A stretch of 64,000 bases of DNA from JADJEK01 sp052034255 (GTDB taxonomy: Bacteria > Planctomycetota > B15-G4 > JADJEK01), in NCBI GenBank assembly GCA_052034255.1, contig JBPOIU010000104.1, positions 11,403 through 75,402 of the forward strand, given 5' to 3'. Below are positions 25,918 to 35,288 of this stretch, piece by piece. The notes under the pieces are model-generated. The model was not told where the DNA came from. It ran no database searches and saw nothing but the letters and a program-made list of their open reading frames with translations. Position 1 is the stretch's first letter, and every line of letters starts with the position of its first letter. The translations under genes and the position numbers were made by a program.

Positions 25918-27243
25918 CTAGGTGCGCAGGTAGTCCAAAGTCGAAGGCAACAGGTCCAATCCGTCTTCGCCGAGCCCGTGTTCGAACAGCACGCGAATGT
26001 CCTGAAGTGGCCGTGCATCCCCTCGAAACACGAAGCTCCGCGCTTCGGCATGACCGCCGACCAGCATGATCAACTCCATGATGGACCCGGCGTTCGCCGA
26101 TTCCCCGTCGACTTCCATTTCGACATGGGTCCCGTAGTGCGCAACGATTCGGACGATGAGCGAAATGGGTCGCGCGTGAAGCGCAGTACCGTCAGGAAGC
26201 GACATTTCGAGTCGCTGCACACGAACGAAGGTCCGGAGCGCCTCCTCGGCAAACCGCTTTCCGGATTCGAGCGAATGGTGCGCGAACCGCAGACAGTAGT
26301 TCACCAAGCGATCCAAGAGCTCGGTCTTGTCCACGATGCGCGCGATTCGGGCCTTGGCGGCCTCGTACCGAATGTCGTTCTCGTGGCGCTCGTAGAAGTG
26401 CACCAGCTGCGTACCCACTTCCAACAGGTGCAACGCGAGCGAGACGTGGCCTCGGAGCTTCGGAAGTGAGTTGTGCCGGCCTTCGAGCGTCGTGTTCTTG
26501 ATGTAGGTGTCGTACTTCGACTGCAGGCTATGAACGAGGCCCTCGTAGTGGCGGGATCGCTCCTCATCCGTGTGCGCGAGCACGAAGTCTCTCAGTTCCT
26601 TGCGACCGTCGATTCGAACATCGCCAACCCAAGCCAAAGCGTCTGCGGCGGCTAGGTACTTCGTCGCGATCTCAGCAATCCGCTGCTCTTCCTCGACGAT
26701 GTCCTCCTCATCGATGTTGTGGTGGAGGTGGAGCCGAACCCCTTCCTCGTGCACGGACTCATCTGCCGCGCATTCGGATGGTATCTGGACTCCCAACCGA
26801 GACAGCTCTTCGTACACCGCTCGCAGCAAACCCATCATCGCCTGGCTGACGAAGCGGTTCGTAACCTCTGTCTCGGAAAAGAATTGCGCCTGTGCGTCGG
26901 CACCCAACTGGACGCCATAGCGCGGGAAACGGGCGAGCACATGACGCAGGGTCGAACCCACGGCCGACAATCCCCGGAGGGACGCGATCAGCTCGGTCAG
27001 ATACGAGAACGACTTGTTGTTTCGCGCGCCGTGATCGTCGAGCATCGTCTCGAGATCGTGTGCCACGCGCCCGAGCTCAACGAAATGCCGTCGAAGCCAT
27101 TCCGTGGGCGGACGTTGCATCAGCAGATTGAGGAACCGGAGGCCCTCGCTGAGCTTGGTCGCTAGGACGACCCGAAACTCATCCTCGGAGATGATCCCCT
27201 GCCGCGCCCCGTCAGGGATCGCTTCGGTTTGTGAGGGACCCAC
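25918..27243 (-). CDS. Helical protein with a C-terminal HPr domain
   Basis: The 441-residue protein starts at GTG with GAGGAA five bases before it. Residues 15-340 are helical and match nothing I recognise. Residues ~345-425 read as HPr: GTALHARPISLIVRI supplies the phospho-histidine (His356, HPr His15), and NAGSIMELIML the regulatory serine (Ser387, HPr Ser46). HPr takes phosphate from Enzyme I at His and from HPr kinase at Ser. Retention of both suggests a phosphorylation-controlled regulator rather than a sugar transporter, as no PTS permease is nearby. It lies 256 bases upstream of parB on the same strand and is divergent from a sigma factor. Confidence 0.72.
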   Translation of the reverse strand: MGPSQTEAIPDGARQGIISEDEFRVVLATKLSEGLRFLNLLMQRPPTEWLRRHFVELGRVAHDLETMLDDHGARNNKSFSYLTELIASLRGLSAVGSTLRHVLARFPRYGVQLGADAQAQFFSETEVTNRFVSQAMMGLLRAVYEELSRLGVQIPSECAADESVHEEGVRLHLHHNIDEEDIVEEEQRIAEIATKYLAAADALAWVGDVRIDGRKELRDFVLAHTDEERSRHYEGLVHSLQSKYDTYIKNTTLEGRHNSLPKLRGHVSLALHLLEVGTQLVHFYERHENDIRYEAAKARIARIVDKTELLDRLVNYCLRFAHHSLESGKRFAEEALRTFVRVQRLEMSLPDGTALHARPISLIVRIVAHYGTHVEMEVDGESANAGSIMELIMLVGGHAEARSFVFRGDARPLQDIRVLFEHGLGEDGLDLLPSTLDYLRT

Positions 27244-27436
27244 GGCTGTTCCTCGACAAAAGACGTTTGATCGAGCCCGCCCGCCATATCGGCCCGGAGC
27301 ATACCCCGCATCAAGGGCATTGGCTCGGGTTCGCGAGCTTCGACTTCTCGGCGGCCACGTCACATCAATTCGATTCCCAACTCCGGAGGACACGATCAAG
27401 AACCCGGTCGGTTCGAGCCGATGCAGGGTGTTGCTT

Positions 27437-27455
27437 CGTCGATGATGCATCGACG
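27437..27455. promoter_or_regulatory. Perfect dyad upstream of the sigma factor gene
   Basis: Arms CGTCGATG and CATCGACG flank a 3-base centre. It lies 86 bases before the sigma gene in the 298-base divergent gap, which shows no other clear element. An operator role is only a guess. Confidence 0.4.
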
Positions 27456-27541
27456 CCCGGCTGTGTCCTGACGCTCACACGGATTCGAGGGCGCCGTCTC
27501 GATCAGGACCCCGCTGCGTTCGCTTCGCCTCCCCGCCCGCG

Positions 27542-28354
27542 GTGACATTCGTGCTCGAGACCTACCTGAAGGAAATCAACCAGGTTCCTCTCCTCACCGC
27601 GCAGCAGGAGAAGGACTTGGCGTACGACATCCGCAAGGGAAGCGCGGCGGCCCGCGAGCACATGATCCGTGCAAACCTCCGCCTCGTCGTCAGTATCGCG
27701 AAGCACTACTCCAATCGCGGTTTGGCGCTTCTGGATCTCATCGAAGACGGAAACGTCGGCTTGCTGAAGGCGGTGGAGCGCTTCGACCCCGCGCAGAACT
27801 GTCGCTTCTCCACGTATGCCACGTGGTGGATTCGTCAATCGATTCGTCGCTCGTTGATCAACACGGGCAAAGCCGTTCGCATCCCGTCGTACATGGTCGA
27901 ACTGATCGCGAAGTGGAAACGCGCGCGGCAGGACCTCATGGACAAGAACGGGCGCGCGCCAAGCGAGTACGAGCTCTCGAAAGCTCTGAACCTCAAACTG
28001 AGCAGCGTTCGCGCGGTCGAGAACGCTGAGGCCTCCGCCTCGGCATCGCGTCAGTCGTTCAGCATCGAGGACTCGATCAATCTCTCCGATACGATCGCGG
28101 ACGAGCGGACCGAACGACCCGACGACGTCGTGTTGAACGAATCCGAGCTGCGCAAGATCCGCGAGATCCTTGCGGCGCTCGACGACCGCGAGCGACAGAT
28201 CCTCAAATTGCGGTTCGGCCTCGACGGTTCCGAACCCATGACGCTCAAGGAGATCGGCCACGAACTCGAACTGACGCGCGAACGCGTGCGCCAGATCCAG
28301 AACGAGGCCCTTCGCAAGCTGAATGCGATCCTCTGCAAGGGGTCGAAGCGCTGA
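27542..28354 (+). CDS. RNA polymerase sigma factor, SigA/RpoD-like without region 1.1
   Basis: The 270-residue protein begins with region 1.2 (LETYLKEINQVPLLTAQQE). Region 2 is full (RANLRLVVSIAKHYSNRGLAL then DLIEDGNVGLLKAVERFD and STYATWWIRQSIRRSL). Region 3 follows, and region 4 ends with TLKEIGHELELTRERVRQIQ then NEALRKL. The lack of region 1.1 and the short length favour a group 2 (non-essential) sigma, although region 2.4 is nearly identical to primary sigma. The GTG start has no obvious ribosome site. hemW begins inside its last codons. Confidence 0.93.
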   Translation: MTFVLETYLKEINQVPLLTAQQEKDLAYDIRKGSAAAREHMIRANLRLVVSIAKHYSNRGLALLDLIEDGNVGLLKAVERFDPAQNCRFSTYATWWIRQSIRRSLINTGKAVRIPSYMVELIAKWKRARQDLMDKNGRAPSEYELSKALNLKLSSVRAVENAEASASASRQSFSIEDSINLSDTIADERTERPDDVVLNESELRKIREILAALDDRERQILKLRFGLDGSEPMTLKEIGHELELTRERVRQIQNEALRKLNAILCKGSKR

Positions 28355-29501
28355 TCACACGGAGTCGCCGACACGGCGAATCCGCGCGCTCTACGTCCAC
28401 AGCCCTTTCTGTCGTCGGCGTTGCACATACTGCGACTTCGCGATCGCAATTCTCCGTTCACGCGCGGACCTCGACCGATTCCTCGATGGTCTTGCGCTCG
28501 AACTCGACCAATTCGGCGCTCTCCTCGAGCCGCGCACGCTCTACGTGGGCGGTGGGACTCCGTCCCGCCTCGCCCCGTCGGATCTCCGCGAGTTCTTCGC
28601 CCGCCTGGACCAGCGGATTCACCGTCGCTCTCTCCTCGAGTTCACGGTCGAAGCCAATCCGGAGGACGTCACGCACGAACGCGCCGAAGCGCTCGTCGAG
28701 TCCGGCGTCACCCGAGTCAGTCTCGGTGTTCAATCGATGGATCCGACGACGCTCGCCCTGCTGGGTCGGCGCCACACACCCCACCAAGTCCGCGAGGCGG
28801 TGACGGTTCTGCGTGAATCGGGCATCGCCTCGATCAACGTCGACCTGATCTACGCGATTCCCGGCCAGGACCTTCTTCAACTCACCGCCGACCTGAAGAA
28901 TCTCATCGACCTATCAACGGACCACGTTTCGGCCTACAACTTGACCTTTGAAGAGCGCACGCCGCTCCAGTCGCTCGAAAGCCTCGGCCGAATCGCACGC
29001 CACGATCCCGACTTCGAACTCGAGGCGTTTCGCCTCGTTCGTGAGCGACTCGAAACCGCCGGATACGCGGCCTACGAGATTTCGAACTTCGCGCGGCCGC
29101 GCCATCAGAGCTTGCACAATCTCATGTACTGGACGAACCAGGAGTACATCGGAGTTGGGCCGAGCGCTGTGAGTTGCGTGGGGCACGTCCGATGGCGCAA
29201 CGACCCCGATCTCCAGCGCTGGTGGGTGGATCTCCTCGCGGGTCGTCGGCCGGTGATCGACGCCGAGAGCTTGTCGGCGGATCGATTCGTCGGGGAGTCT
29301 CTCGCCCTCGGCCTACGCACATCGCGAGGCGTGTTGCGAAGCCGCATCGAGCGCCGTGCGCGTGCACCTCTCGGGTCCAACCGAACCGATCGACTCGCCG
29401 CACTCGTCCGCTTGGGCCTCGTCGAGGAAACAGGTCATCGTCTCCGCCTCACAACGCGCGGCTTGGAGATCGCCGATAGCGTCGCCGCGGAACTCATCTA
29501 A
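28323..29501 (+). CDS. hemW: HemW-type radical SAM protein
   Basis: The 392-residue protein carries CRRRCTYCDF (Cys30, Cys34, Cys37), the CxxxCxxC iron-sulfur triad for S-adenosylmethionine, then YVGGGTPSRL and VEANPED. The YNLTFEERTPL and YEISNFARP blocks are typical of HemW. HemW is a heme chaperone often misnamed coproporphyrinogen oxidase. The ATG overlaps the 3' end of the sigma gene by 32 bases; no other start codon lies between there and the domain. Confidence 0.9.
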   Translation: MRSSARGRSADHTESPTRRIRALYVHSPFCRRRCTYCDFAIAILRSRADLDRFLDGLALELDQFGALLEPRTLYVGGGTPSRLAPSDLREFFARLDQRIHRRSLLEFTVEANPEDVTHERAEALVESGVTRVSLGVQSMDPTTLALLGRRHTPHQVREAVTVLRESGIASINVDLIYAIPGQDLLQLTADLKNLIDLSTDHVSAYNLTFEERTPLQSLESLGRIARHDPDFELEAFRLVRERLETAGYAAYEISNFARPRHQSLHNLMYWTNQEYIGVGPSAVSCVGHVRWRNDPDLQRWWVDLLAGRRPVIDAESLSADRFVGESLALGLRTSRGVLRSRIERRARAPLGSNRTDRLAALVRLGLVEETGHRLRLTTRGLEIADSVAAELI

Positions 29502-29686
29502 CGGGTGACGACACGCGGACAACCGGAACTCGCGCTGAGTCGATTCCGTCTCTTGACCGCGTTCTCCACTCGACCAACAATCCCGAGCCAACTCGAACGC
29601 TCGCTCGACTCGCCAGACGGGCTCGCGTTGCGATGGAACTTCTGGATGCCGCTTCCCCGCAGCGGCATCACCCACGGAGCTGCATC

Positions 29687-30355
29687 GTGACTTCACGCGA
29701 CACGACCTCGTCCCGGGATCCCGACATTCGCAGAGCCTGGCGAGCTCTGTGCTCGCTCGAGGACACGCGTCGCCTGCCGCGCGCCGCGCCGCGATCGACC
29801 GATGCGATCACCGAACTCCTGTTCGATCACGTTCTGCAATTCGACTCGTCGCACTTCCTCTATCTGCTGACGAATCTCCAGATCGATCGGCTCGACATCG
29901 CCGCGCGAGCCTATTGCGCAGAGCATGCGCTGTTCTTCGATCCGGGACTCCTCGCGGAAGAAACCCTTTGCGTGCTGTTCCAACACACGCTCGAAGAACG
30001 CCGCCTGACGCCGTTCGCGAACTGGGTCCGCGTCGCGATGGAGCAAGCCGCGAGCGACGCGACTGAGCAGCCGGATCTGGCACGTGCACGCGATCTCGGC
30101 AAGTCGCCGACCGAACAGCGGCTCGTGCATGCGGTCGCTCCCGAGCTCAATCGCATGGAGCCGATCGCTCGCCGCATCCTGTGGCTTCACCTCGTCGATG
30201 GGGCGGACGCGTATCGCATCGCCTCCGACCTTGATCGACCGTTCGAACACGTCGAGTTCGTCCTGTCACGCGCGCTCGACGCAGCACGAAAAGCGCAGCC
30301 ACCGGCTCGGAGCGCGCGCGGCCGACGTCGCGACGACTCCGGCCGCCGCGACTGA
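29687..30355 (+). CDS. Helical protein with sigma-70-like layout
   Basis: The 222-residue product starts at GTG with GGAG seven bases upstream. It is all-helical. Residues ~45-115 (LLFDHVLQFDSSHFLYLLTN, then ETLCVLFQHTLEERR) and ~145-200 (MEPIARRILWLHLVDGADAYR, then FEHVEFVLSRALDAARK) resemble degenerate sigma regions 2 and 4, but the key aromatic and basic residues are weak. It stands between hemW and pabA. Treat as hypothetical; the sigma comparison is only by eye. Confidence 0.5.
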   Translation: MTSRDTTSSRDPDIRRAWRALCSLEDTRRLPRAAPRSTDAITELLFDHVLQFDSSHFLYLLTNLQIDRLDIAARAYCAEHALFFDPGLLAEETLCVLFQHTLEERRLTPFANWVRVAMEQAASDATEQPDLARARDLGKSPTEQRLVHAVAPELNRMEPIARRILWLHLVDGADAYRIASDLDRPFEHVEFVLSRALDAARKAQPPARSARGRRRDDSGRRD

Positions 30356-30411
30356 CGAACGTCGCTCGACTCTCGGCGAGTTCGATAGACTCCGACGCAC
30401 CCCTTGCTCGG

Positions 30412-31035
30412 ATGCCGCGTGCGTTGATCCTCGTCGTCGACAATCACGACTCGTTCACGTTCAACCTCGCGCAACTCTTCGACGCGCTCGGGGCGAACAG
30501 CCTCGTGCAACGCGCCGACGAACTTCCGCTCGAACACATCTCCGCTCTACAGCCCGCCGCGCTCGTCATTTCGCCGGGACCCGGCCACCCACGCGACGCG
30601 GCGTACAGCCTCGCGGCTCTCCAACGGTTCCTCGGGAAGATCCCCATCCTCGGGGTCTGTCTCGGTCATCAATGTTTGGCCACCGTTCTCGGCGCCCAAG
30701 TGGTCACCGCCGAACGCCCGGTCCACGGCCTCGCCTCTTCGATCGATCACTGCGGAACGCATCTCTTTCAGAACCTGCGTTCTCCCTGCGACGTGGGTCG
30801 GTACCACTCGTTGATCGTTCGACCGGACACCCTGCCGGCGACCACGCACGTATGCGCCCGGACGAGCGCCGGCGAGGTCATGGCGTTCGCCGTCCCGTCT
30901 CTTCGAGCCTATGGAGTCCAGTTCCATCCGGAGTCTTTCCTGACTCCATCTGGACACCAGATGATCCGCAACTTCTTGGACCTTGTGGAAATCGATGCAA
31001 CCGTTCGCCGATCGCCTGCATCAACGCTGCCGTAA
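30412..31035 (+). CDS. Glutamine amidotransferase of anthranilate/aminodeoxychorismate synthase
   Basis: The 207-residue protein is a class I glutaminase: VVDNHDSFTFNLAQLF (8-23), SPGPGHP (54-60), GVCLGHQ with nucleophile Cys83, and FHPES with His172 and Glu174. It supplies ammonia to TrpE or PabB. Neither component I nor trp genes are present, so pabA and trpG cannot be told apart. It overlaps pyrF, whose start lies inside its 3' end. Confidence 0.9.
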   Translation: MPRALILVVDNHDSFTFNLAQLFDALGANSLVQRADELPLEHISALQPAALVISPGPGHPRDAAYSLAALQRFLGKIPILGVCLGHQCLATVLGAQVVTAERPVHGLASSIDHCGTHLFQNLRSPCDVGRYHSLIVRPDTLPATTHVCARTSAGEVMAFAVPSLRAYGVQFHPESFLTPSGHQMIRNFLDLVEIDATVRRSPASTLP

Positions 31036-31897
31036 CCTGCGCTCCGCGGTCGTCGTCGGACTCGACCCGAAGCCGAATCTGCTATCGACTCAGCAGGAAC
31101 GCGCCGGAGCGGCGTCAACTCGCGCCTTGGCAAAGAGCTACATCGCTTTCGCGCGGGATGTCGTGGATGCCGTGGCTGACGTGGCGCTCGCGATCAAAGT
31201 CCAGGTTGCGTGCTACGAGGCCCTCGGCTTGCCGGGCATTCGAGCGTATGTCGAGACCATTCGCGCCATCAAAGCCCGCGGGATCCCGGTGATCGGAGAC
31301 ATCAAGCGCGGAGACATCGGCATCTCTTCCTCCGGCTATCTGGATGGCCACTTCGGCCCAATTGCCAGCAAGGGTGGCTACGACGCGGACGCCGTCACGC
31401 TCAGCCCGTACCTCGGCTTCGACACGATCGAACCGTGGATGAAGGCGTGTTCGAGCGGCGGCAAGGGGCTCTTCCTGCTCGTTCGCACTTCGAACCCGTC
31501 GGCGCGCGATCTCCAAGACCTCACCGTCGACGGTGCTCCTCTCTATGCATCCGTGGCTCGGCTCGTCGACCAGTGGGGAGCCGCTGTCCGCGGCTCGTCG
31601 GGCTACTCGTCCATCGGAGCCGTCGTCGGCGCGACCTATCCGGCAGAGCTTCTGTCGATTCGCCGCGCGCATCCGTCGCTCTGGATCCTCGTTCCCGGCT
31701 ACGGGGCGCAAGGAGGAACCGCCGCCGATGTCGCTCCCGCTTTCGATTCCGATGGGGCGGGACTGCTGGTGTCTTCGTCGCGCGGCATCCTCGCCGCCTA
31801 CCGCGAATCCGAGAAGCTCGGGCTGAACGCGATCGAACACGTCCGACGCGCCGCCACTTCGATGCGCGACGATCTCCTCGCGGCCTGGAAGCGGTGA
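30995..31897 (+). CDS. pyrF: Orotidine 5'-phosphate decarboxylase
   Basis: The 300-residue enzyme makes UMP. It has the type 2 form with VGLDPKPNLL near the N-terminus and the catalytic IGDIKRGDIG (Asp102, Lys104, Asp107). PGYGAQGG later binds phosphate. The ATG at 30995 was preferred over a TTG four codons upstream. It overlaps the amidotransferase gene by 41 bases, a sign of coupling, and bshC follows after 7 bases. Confidence 0.95.
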   Translation: MQPFADRLHQRCRNLRSAVVVGLDPKPNLLSTQQERAGAASTRALAKSYIAFARDVVDAVADVALAIKVQVACYEALGLPGIRAYVETIRAIKARGIPVIGDIKRGDIGISSSGYLDGHFGPIASKGGYDADAVTLSPYLGFDTIEPWMKACSSGGKGLFLLVRTSNPSARDLQDLTVDGAPLYASVARLVDQWGAAVRGSSGYSSIGAVVGATYPAELLSIRRAHPSLWILVPGYGAQGGTAADVAPAFDSDGAGLLVSSSRGILAAYRESEKLGLNAIEHVRRAATSMRDDLLAAWKR

Positions 31898-31904
31898 GCC
31901 GCCC

Positions 31905-33470
31905 TTGAATCTCCGCTCCGTCCAGCTTCCACCGGACTCGACCCCGTTCGCTCCTTCGCTGCTCAGCGACCCATGGGCTGCCGACCAGCTCGGCGGTACG
32001 TGGAACGATCCCCGAGCGCACGCGCGCACGATCGAGCGCTTCGAATCCAGGGTCTACGACCGCGCCGAACTCGCGCGCCGACTACGTGCGGATCAACAGC
32101 GCTGGCACGCCGACGATGCCGCGCTGGCTGCGTGTGACGCATTCGCAGACGAACGCACCCTCTGCATCGTCAGCGGGCAACAGCCTGGCTTCATGACCGG
32201 GCCGCTCTACACGGTGTTCAAGATCGCGACGACGATTGCGCTCGCGCGGCGGTGGACCCTCCAACTCGGTCGCCGCGTCGTGCCCGTCTTCTGGATTGCG
32301 TCGGACGATCACGACCTCGCCGAAATGGAGTCGTGCTCGACCGTCGCCGACGATGGGGCGCTGCGTCGCGTGCGCTTGCCCCTCGGCAACCAACACACGT
32401 CGGTCTCGCGCCTCGCGTTGCCGCTCGAAACCGAGCAGCGCATCCAAGAGTTCCTGACCGCGGCGAACGTGTCCGAGCTCTCCCCCGCATTGCGGTCCGC
32501 CCTCGCTCCGCGCCCGGATGACCGCTTCGTGGATTCGTTCGCGCGACTCGTGACGGCGTTCTTCCCGAGTACCGGCTTGGTGTTGTTCGAGCCCCGTTCC
32601 TTTGCCGACCTCTCGCGGCCCTTCCTCCGTCAACACATCGAGCAACCGCAGCTCATCCCCGGCGCGCTTCGCTCCGGCGCGGACGCCCTCCGCGCGCACG
32701 GTCGACCCGTACCGCTGCGTGAGGATCTGCCCTCGTGCGTCTTCATCGTCGAACACGACCGGCGCCGCCGCTTCGATCCGACGTCGCACTCACTCGATCT
32801 CGTCGAGTCGATCGCGCGCACCGACCCTTCCGCAATCACGCCGGACGCGGCACTCCGACCATTGATGCAGTCGGCGCTTCTCCCCGCTCCCGTCTTCGTC
32901 GGAGGACCAGGCGAGCTCGCCTACTGGTTGCAACTTCGCCCCGCCTTCGAAGCCTGCGCTGTGCCGCAGCCTCTGTTCTTCCCGCGTCTTTCCGCGTCAC
33001 TGCTCGAACCCAAAGTACGCAAGGCCTTCGAAGCCTTGGGCTCCGACGCGGCACGAGCGCTTGCGCCCACTCCACCGAGCCTTCCCAGCGCAGACGCCTC
33101 GAAGTTCGACGCTGCGTCCGCGCGCATCCTCGCCGCGTTCGAAGCCTTCGCGCTCGAACTTCCGGCCACGAACAACGTGCGTCGGAAGGTCGATGACCTG
33201 CGTCACGCCTTCACGGCATCGGTCAACAAGCTGGCGGAACTGGCGGCGCGAGAAGCCGACGAATCCGCGTCCCTGGCGGCCAAACGCGAAGCGCTGCTGC
33301 GCGCACACCTTCGCCCAAACGGCGTCCTCCAGGAACGTGCGGTCAACGCCCTTCCGTTCGCCGCTCGTTACGGCGACGATCTCTTCGCGCGCATCGCGGA
33401 GCAGATCGATCCGTTCGATGCCCGGCATGTCTTCGTCGACCTCGTGCCTTCGGGAGCCTCCGATGCTTGA
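31905..33470 (+). CDS. bshC: Bacillithiol synthase (cysteine-adding enzyme)
   Basis: The 521-residue BshC adds cysteine to glucosaminyl-malate, the last step of bacillithiol synthesis. CIVSGQQPGFMTGPLYTVFK (87-106) and PVFWIASDDHDLAE (127-140) are the conserved N-terminal nucleotide-fold blocks; FVGGPGELAYW and FPRLSASLLE are found later, then a coiled-coil-like region. The start is TTG. The next gene, bshB, overlaps its stop by 8 bases. Confidence 0.95.
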   Translation: MNLRSVQLPPDSTPFAPSLLSDPWAADQLGGTWNDPRAHARTIERFESRVYDRAELARRLRADQQRWHADDAALAACDAFADERTLCIVSGQQPGFMTGPLYTVFKIATTIALARRWTLQLGRRVVPVFWIASDDHDLAEMESCSTVADDGALRRVRLPLGNQHTSVSRLALPLETEQRIQEFLTAANVSELSPALRSALAPRPDDRFVDSFARLVTAFFPSTGLVLFEPRSFADLSRPFLRQHIEQPQLIPGALRSGADALRAHGRPVPLREDLPSCVFIVEHDRRRRFDPTSHSLDLVESIARTDPSAITPDAALRPLMQSALLPAPVFVGGPGELAYWLQLRPAFEACAVPQPLFFPRLSASLLEPKVRKAFEALGSDAARALAPTPPSLPSADASKFDAASARILAAFEAFALELPATNNVRRKVDDLRHAFTASVNKLAELAAREADESASLAAKREALLRAHLRPNGVLQERAVNALPFAARYGDDLFARIAEQIDPFDARHVFVDLVPSGASDA

Positions 33471-34167
33471 CGTCCTCGCGATCGGCGCCCACCCCGACGA
33501 CATCGAGTTGTTCGCCGGCGGCACACTCGCTCATTTTCAGCGTCGCGGAGCGCGCATCGGGTTGCTCCACCTCACTCGCGGTGAATCCGCTTCTCGAGGT
33601 TCTCCCGAGCAACGAGCTCTCGAGGCACGCGCCTCGGCCGATGTCCTCGGCGCGCACGAGATGCGGATCCTCGATCTGGGTGACGGCTCGCTACGCGACG
33701 ACGATGACTCGCGCGCTGCCGTGATCGAGGTCCTGCGCGCGTGGACGCCTCGACTCGTCCTCGCCCAACTTCCGTCCGACGACCACCCCGACCACGCCGC
33801 GGCCGGCGCCATCGCGAAGTCGGCGTGGTACCTCGCCGGCATCCGCAACATCGCCGCCGGCGCACCGCCTCATCGACCGCGATCATTGTGGTTCTTCCCA
33901 TGCCACGACGTTCCGCGACCGAACTTCGTCGTCACGCTGAGCGCCGCCGACTACGAACGCAAGCGAGCCGCGCTCGCGTGCTACGACTCCCAGTTCGTGC
34001 GTCGTTCCGACGCGGAAGTCTCCACGCGCATCTCGGACCCTGCTTTCCTCGAAGGGATGGCGGCGCGTTGCCGCGCGTGGGGCTCGCTCGTCGCTTCGCC
34101 GTACGGCGAACCATTCGTCCTACCCGGACCACTTCCGGTCGACGATCCCGTGGCGTTGCTGCGATGA
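33463..34167 (+). CDS. bshB1: N-acetylglucosaminyl-malate deacetylase
   Basis: The 234-residue LmbE-like zinc deacetylase removes acetate from GlcNAc-malate. GAHPDDIEL (8-16) gives the zinc ligands and catalytic Asp, and PSDDHPDHAAAG gives the third zinc ligand and the general base. It overlaps bshC by 8 bases and its stop overlaps the bshA start (ATGA), so the three genes are read as one unit. Confidence 0.93.
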   Translation: MLDVLAIGAHPDDIELFAGGTLAHFQRRGARIGLLHLTRGESASRGSPEQRALEARASADVLGAHEMRILDLGDGSLRDDDDSRAAVIEVLRAWTPRLVLAQLPSDDHPDHAAAGAIAKSAWYLAGIRNIAAGAPPHRPRSLWFFPCHDVPRPNFVVTLSAADYERKRAALACYDSQFVRRSDAEVSTRISDPAFLEGMAARCRAWGSLVASPYGEPFVLPGPLPVDDPVALLR

Positions 34168-35282
34168 CGCGCCCACTGAAGATCGGAATCGCGTGCTACC
34201 CGACGTACGGCGGGTCCGGGATTCTCGCGACGGAGCTCGGCATCGCACTCGCCGAGCGTGGGCACGAAGTCCACGTGTTTTCGTACGCCGAACCGCCCCG
34301 ACTGCAAGGCGTGACTCGCGTCCAGTTCCATCTCGTGCAGGTCGCCGCGTATCCGCTGTTCCGCTATCCGCCGTACGACCTCGCGTTGACGTCGAAGATG
34401 CTCGAGCTCATGCGCACGCGCGACCTCGACATCATCCACGCGCACTATGCAATCCCGCACGCGATGTGCGCATACCTCGCGAAGCAGATGTGCCCCGACT
34501 CACGCACGCGCATCGTCACGACCTTGCACGGCACCGACATCACCGTCGTCGGCTCCGACGAGTCGTACCGCGACGTCACCTGCTTCGCGATCGAACGCAG
34601 CGACGCCGTCCTTGCGGTGTCCAAGTTCCTCGCCGACGAGACGAAGCGACTCTTCGGGACGCAGAAAGAGATCCACGTCGCCTACAACTTCGTCGACACC
34701 GAACGATTCAAGCCGGCCGAACGCTCGAGCATGGCTCTGCCGACGCTCGTCCACGTGTCGAACTTCCGCGCTGTGAAGCGACCCACCGACGTGATTCGCG
34801 CGTTCGCGATCCTGCGCAAACAGCTCCCCGCGCACTTGGTTCTCGCGGGAGAAGGACCGGAACTCGGCCCGTGCCTCGCGCTGGCGCGGGAGCTCGGTCT
34901 CGCCGCGGATGTCTCCGCGCTCGGCGCGCGCCTCGACGTCGAACGCATCCTCGCGGAATGCCACGTCCTGCTGCAACCGTCGGGATCCGAGGCCTTCGGT
35001 CTCGCCGCTCTCGAAGCGATGTCGTGCGGAGTTCCCGTCGTCGGCTATCGCGTCGGTGGTCTCCCGGAGGTCGTCGAGGACGGTGTCTCCGGTTTCCTCG
35101 TGCCGTTCGGGGACGTCGAAGCTCTCGCGCAGCGCTCGCTGGAACTCCTGTCCGACGAGCCGCGTCGACTTCGCTTCGGAGCGGCTGCGCGCGACACGGC
35201 GGTGTCGACGTTCACTGTGCGCAGCAGCGTCGACTTCCATGAGCGCATCTACCGCGCATGTCTCCGGCAAGAGGTCGTCTGA
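34164..35282 (+). CDS. bshA: GlcNAc-malate glycosyltransferase
   Basis: The 372-residue GT4-family enzyme transfers GlcNAc to malate in the first step of bacillithiol synthesis. CYPTYGGSGILATELGIAL, read in part, is the BshA-specific N-terminus; LHGTDITVVG follows. LAGEGPEL and EAFGLAALEAMSCGVPVV are the donor-binding blocks. The start overlaps the bshB stop. The shared context with bshB and bshC supports the BshA assignment over a generic glycosyltransferase. Confidence 0.94.
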   Translation: MTRPLKIGIACYPTYGGSGILATELGIALAERGHEVHVFSYAEPPRLQGVTRVQFHLVQVAAYPLFRYPPYDLALTSKMLELMRTRDLDIIHAHYAIPHAMCAYLAKQMCPDSRTRIVTTLHGTDITVVGSDESYRDVTCFAIERSDAVLAVSKFLADETKRLFGTQKEIHVAYNFVDTERFKPAERSSMALPTLVHVSNFRAVKRPTDVIRAFAILRKQLPAHLVLAGEGPELGPCLALARELGLAADVSALGARLDVERILAECHVLLQPSGSEAFGLAALEAMSCGVPVVGYRVGGLPEVVEDGVSGFLVPFGDVEALAQRSLELLSDEPRRLRFGAAARDTAVSTFTVRSSVDFHERIYRACLRQEVV

Positions 35283-35288
35283 AGCTCG

